Assembly (NCBI RefSeq): GCF_018304965.1
Contig: NZ_JAGQED010000007.1
Span: forward strand, 62,001-126,000
DNA: 64,000 bases
Direction: 5' to 3'
DNA from: Collimonas antrihumi
Lineage (GTDB): Bacteria; Pseudomonadota; Gammaproteobacteria; Burkholderiales; Burkholderiaceae_D
Shown here: positions 62,718 to 64,000 of the stretch, one piece after another
Numbering within the stretch: the first letter of the stretch is position 1
Layout: every line of letters begins with the position of its first letter
Position numbers and translations under genes: made by a program
The notes under the pieces: model-generated
Database searches by the model: none
What the model saw: only the letters and a program-made list of their open reading frames with translations
Told to the model about the DNA's origin: nothing

Positions 62718-63697
62718 GCAAACCGCTACAGATGCGATGTGCGCAGCGCGGTGTCGCAGTGGTGACAGCCCTGTTGCTGACGACATTGGCGGTAACCATC
62801 GTCGCCAGTTTGTTTTGGCAACAGCAAGTGCAGGTGCGTTCGATTGAGAACCAGCGCCTGCAATTGCAGAAAGACTGGATCATGCGCGGCGCGCTGGATT
62901 GGGCCAGCATGATTTTGCGCGCCAGCGCCAGGCAGTTCAACTACGATCACCTGGGCCAGCCGTGGGCCACACCCCTGGCTGACACGCGCCTCGATCAATA
63001 TGCAGAAGATGGCAAATCTGCCAGCGACGCCGGTGACGCCATTCTTTCCGGCAGCATTATCGATGCCCAGTCGCGCTATAACTTGAATAACCTGAGTCTC
63101 AACGGCAATCCGGTTGCGGATGAGGTGGCAGGGTTCAAACGCCTGCTAGGTTTTTTGCGGCTGCCGACTAGCCTGGCCACGGCCGCCGCACAAGCCATCG
63201 CAGACGGTCAACCCACCACGGCATCCACCACAGCGTCCACCGGGCCGCAGACTGTTGCCAAGCCCGGCAGCGGCACCTTGCCTATGCTGCAGGTGAACGA
63301 CCTGCTGGCAGTACCTGGCTTCACGCCGGATATCGTACGTAAACTACAAGATTATGTCGTGGTCCTGCCTCCGGACGCCTCTGCTACCCCGATCAATGCC
63401 AATACAGCATCAGCGGAAGTGCTGGCGGCCTGTTTCGACAACTTATCGTTGGCTGAAGCCAATACGGTGGTGGAGATGCGGCGCACGGCGCCATTTCGGG
63501 ACAATGTACAGGGGCGGATGGGAGAGCGGCTGAACAAAGCATTTTCGCCAACTGCAAAAATAGGGCCCGCCAGCAATTTTTTTTTGGTGTACGGCAAGAT
63601 TCGCATGGGGCGCGCTGCACTTAATACCGTATCCTTGATACGTCGCCCTGCCAACAACCGCGCCGGCAGCGAAATCGTGTGGATTAGAGAACAATAA
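62714..63697 (+). CDS. gspK: Type II secretion minor pseudopilin GspK
   Basis: A 327-residue tip pseudopilin. The leader site is RG|VAVVTALLLTTLAVTIVA, without the +5 Glu, as usual for GspK. IIDAQSRYNLNNLSLNGNPV and the C-terminal INANTASAEVLAACFDNLS with helix-hairpin-helix-like repeats are typical. It carries a short Thr/Ser-rich stretch (TTASTTASTGPQTVAKPGSG). Overlaps the gspJ stop. Confidence 0.93.
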   Translation: MSKPLQMRCAQRGVAVVTALLLTTLAVTIVASLFWQQQVQVRSIENQRLQLQKDWIMRGALDWASMILRASARQFNYDHLGQPWATPLADTRLDQYAEDGKSASDAGDAILSGSIIDAQSRYNLNNLSLNGNPVADEVAGFKRLLGFLRLPTSLATAAAQAIADGQPTTASTTASTGPQTVAKPGSGTLPMLQVNDLLAVPGFTPDIVRKLQDYVVVLPPDASATPINANTASAEVLAACFDNLSLAEANTVVEMRRTAPFRDNVQGRMGERLNKAFSPTAKIGPASNFFLVYGKIRMGRAALNTVSLIRRPANNRAGSEIVWIREQ

Positions 63698-63711
63698 ATG
63701 GAAGACGCGTT

Positions 63712-64000
63712 TTGAGTACCTTATTTATCCGCTTACCCGCCAGGGCCACGCTCGACAGCGCGGCGGCAGTTGCCATGCCCGATTGCCGCTTCGCGCTGGT
63801 AGCAGAGAGCGGCCGCATTGAACGGCAGGGAGTTGAACAATTATCCGGTCTGGCCGACGCCATCGCTGCCGCAGCGCGTGTGGTGTTGATACTGGCCGCT
63901 GCCGACGTTAATTTGTTGCAACTGCAAGTGCCGCCGCTATCCGACGCCAAGCTGAAAATGGCGTTGCCGAATCTGGTGGAAGAACAGTTGCTGGCCGATC
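63712..64000 (+). CDS. gspL: Type II secretion assembly protein GspL (5' part only)
   Basis: The first 96 codons are present and continue past the window. The likely start is TTG 63712, with GGAAGA six to eight bases before it. LQVPPLSDAKLKMALPNLVE, then EQLLAD, is the N-terminal GspL/ASKHA-like cytoplasmic domain that docks GspE. The position after gspK confirms the call. No ATG start is available close by. Confidence 0.88.
   Translation, partial: MSTLFIRLPARATLDSAAAVAMPDCRFALVAESGRIERQGVEQLSGLADAIAAAARVVLILAAADVNLLQLQVPPLSDAKLKMALPNLVEEQLLAD

Noticed and set aside
63698-63715. Five-codon leader peptide gene before gspL
   Set aside because: No attenuation-like structure follows, and it is easily explained by chance.

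Overview
The window looks like a stretch of betaproteobacterial chromosome, most likely Burkholderiales, family Oxalobacteraceae (Collimonas/Herbaspirillum/Janthinobacterium-like). This rests on moderate-to-high GC, a phasin (PHA storage), the def-fmt / LysM-dprA-smg-topB neighbourhood, the HAD nucleotidase-slmA pair, the rhodanese-grxC-secB-gpsA run opposite gpmA-envC-ctpA, and a fused LivM-LivG protein. The genus is inference. There is no rRNA, tRNA, CRISPR array, prophage or intact insertion sequence; nearly all of the window is ordinary core and transport genes.

Layout. 0-10.8 kb: GNAT acetyltransferase, hexose-6-phosphate mutarotase, fmt and def (minus), then LysM protein, dprA, smg, topoisomerase III and an aminotransferase. 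10.9-17.2 kb: a complete ribose locus rbsB-A-C-R-K-D with a clear sigma70 promoter, a perfect LacI-type operator and a three-copy leader repeat. 17.2-19.9 kb: DUF3717 protein, B12-binding radical SAM protein and a small outer-membrane barrel. 20-24.2 kb: an Fbp/Fut-type ferric iron ABC importer in divergent pieces, with a Fur-like site before the binding-protein gene and a 27-residue membrane microprotein after the ATPase gene. 24.3-29.4 kb: patatin, M15 peptidase, phasin, LysR, DoxX and an extradiol dioxygenase.

29.4-35.1 kb is the most distinctive block: exbD-tonB-TonB-dependent receptor-exbB-PLD, all on the minus strand. It appears to be a dedicated TonB energising system packaged with its own receptor and an exported phospholipase-D/PLD3-like phosphodiesterase. 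Soon after come a lipoprotein metallophosphoesterase translationally coupled to a MauG-like dihaem peroxidase, and a RelE/Phd toxin-antitoxin pair. 40-46.5 kb: FAD protein, YXWGXW protein, an MnmC whose methyltransferase half has lost its signature motifs, a TraB/GumN protein, a HAD nucleotidase and slmA. 46.5-51.4 kb: a branched-chain-amino-acid-type ABC importer with a permease-ATPase fusion. 51.5-52.3 kb: an FMN riboswitch controlling a lone lumazine synthase gene, with a readable Shine-Dalgarno-sequestering switch.

52.4-60.4 kb: moeB/thiF, ctpA, envC and gpmA on minus; rhodanese, grxC, secB, an SH3 protein and gpsA on plus. 60.6 kb to the end: type II secretion pseudopilin genes gspG-H-I-J-K and the start of gspL, which runs off the window. 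Scattered between genes are four kinds of small palindromic, MITE/REP-like repeat and two short tandem arrays.
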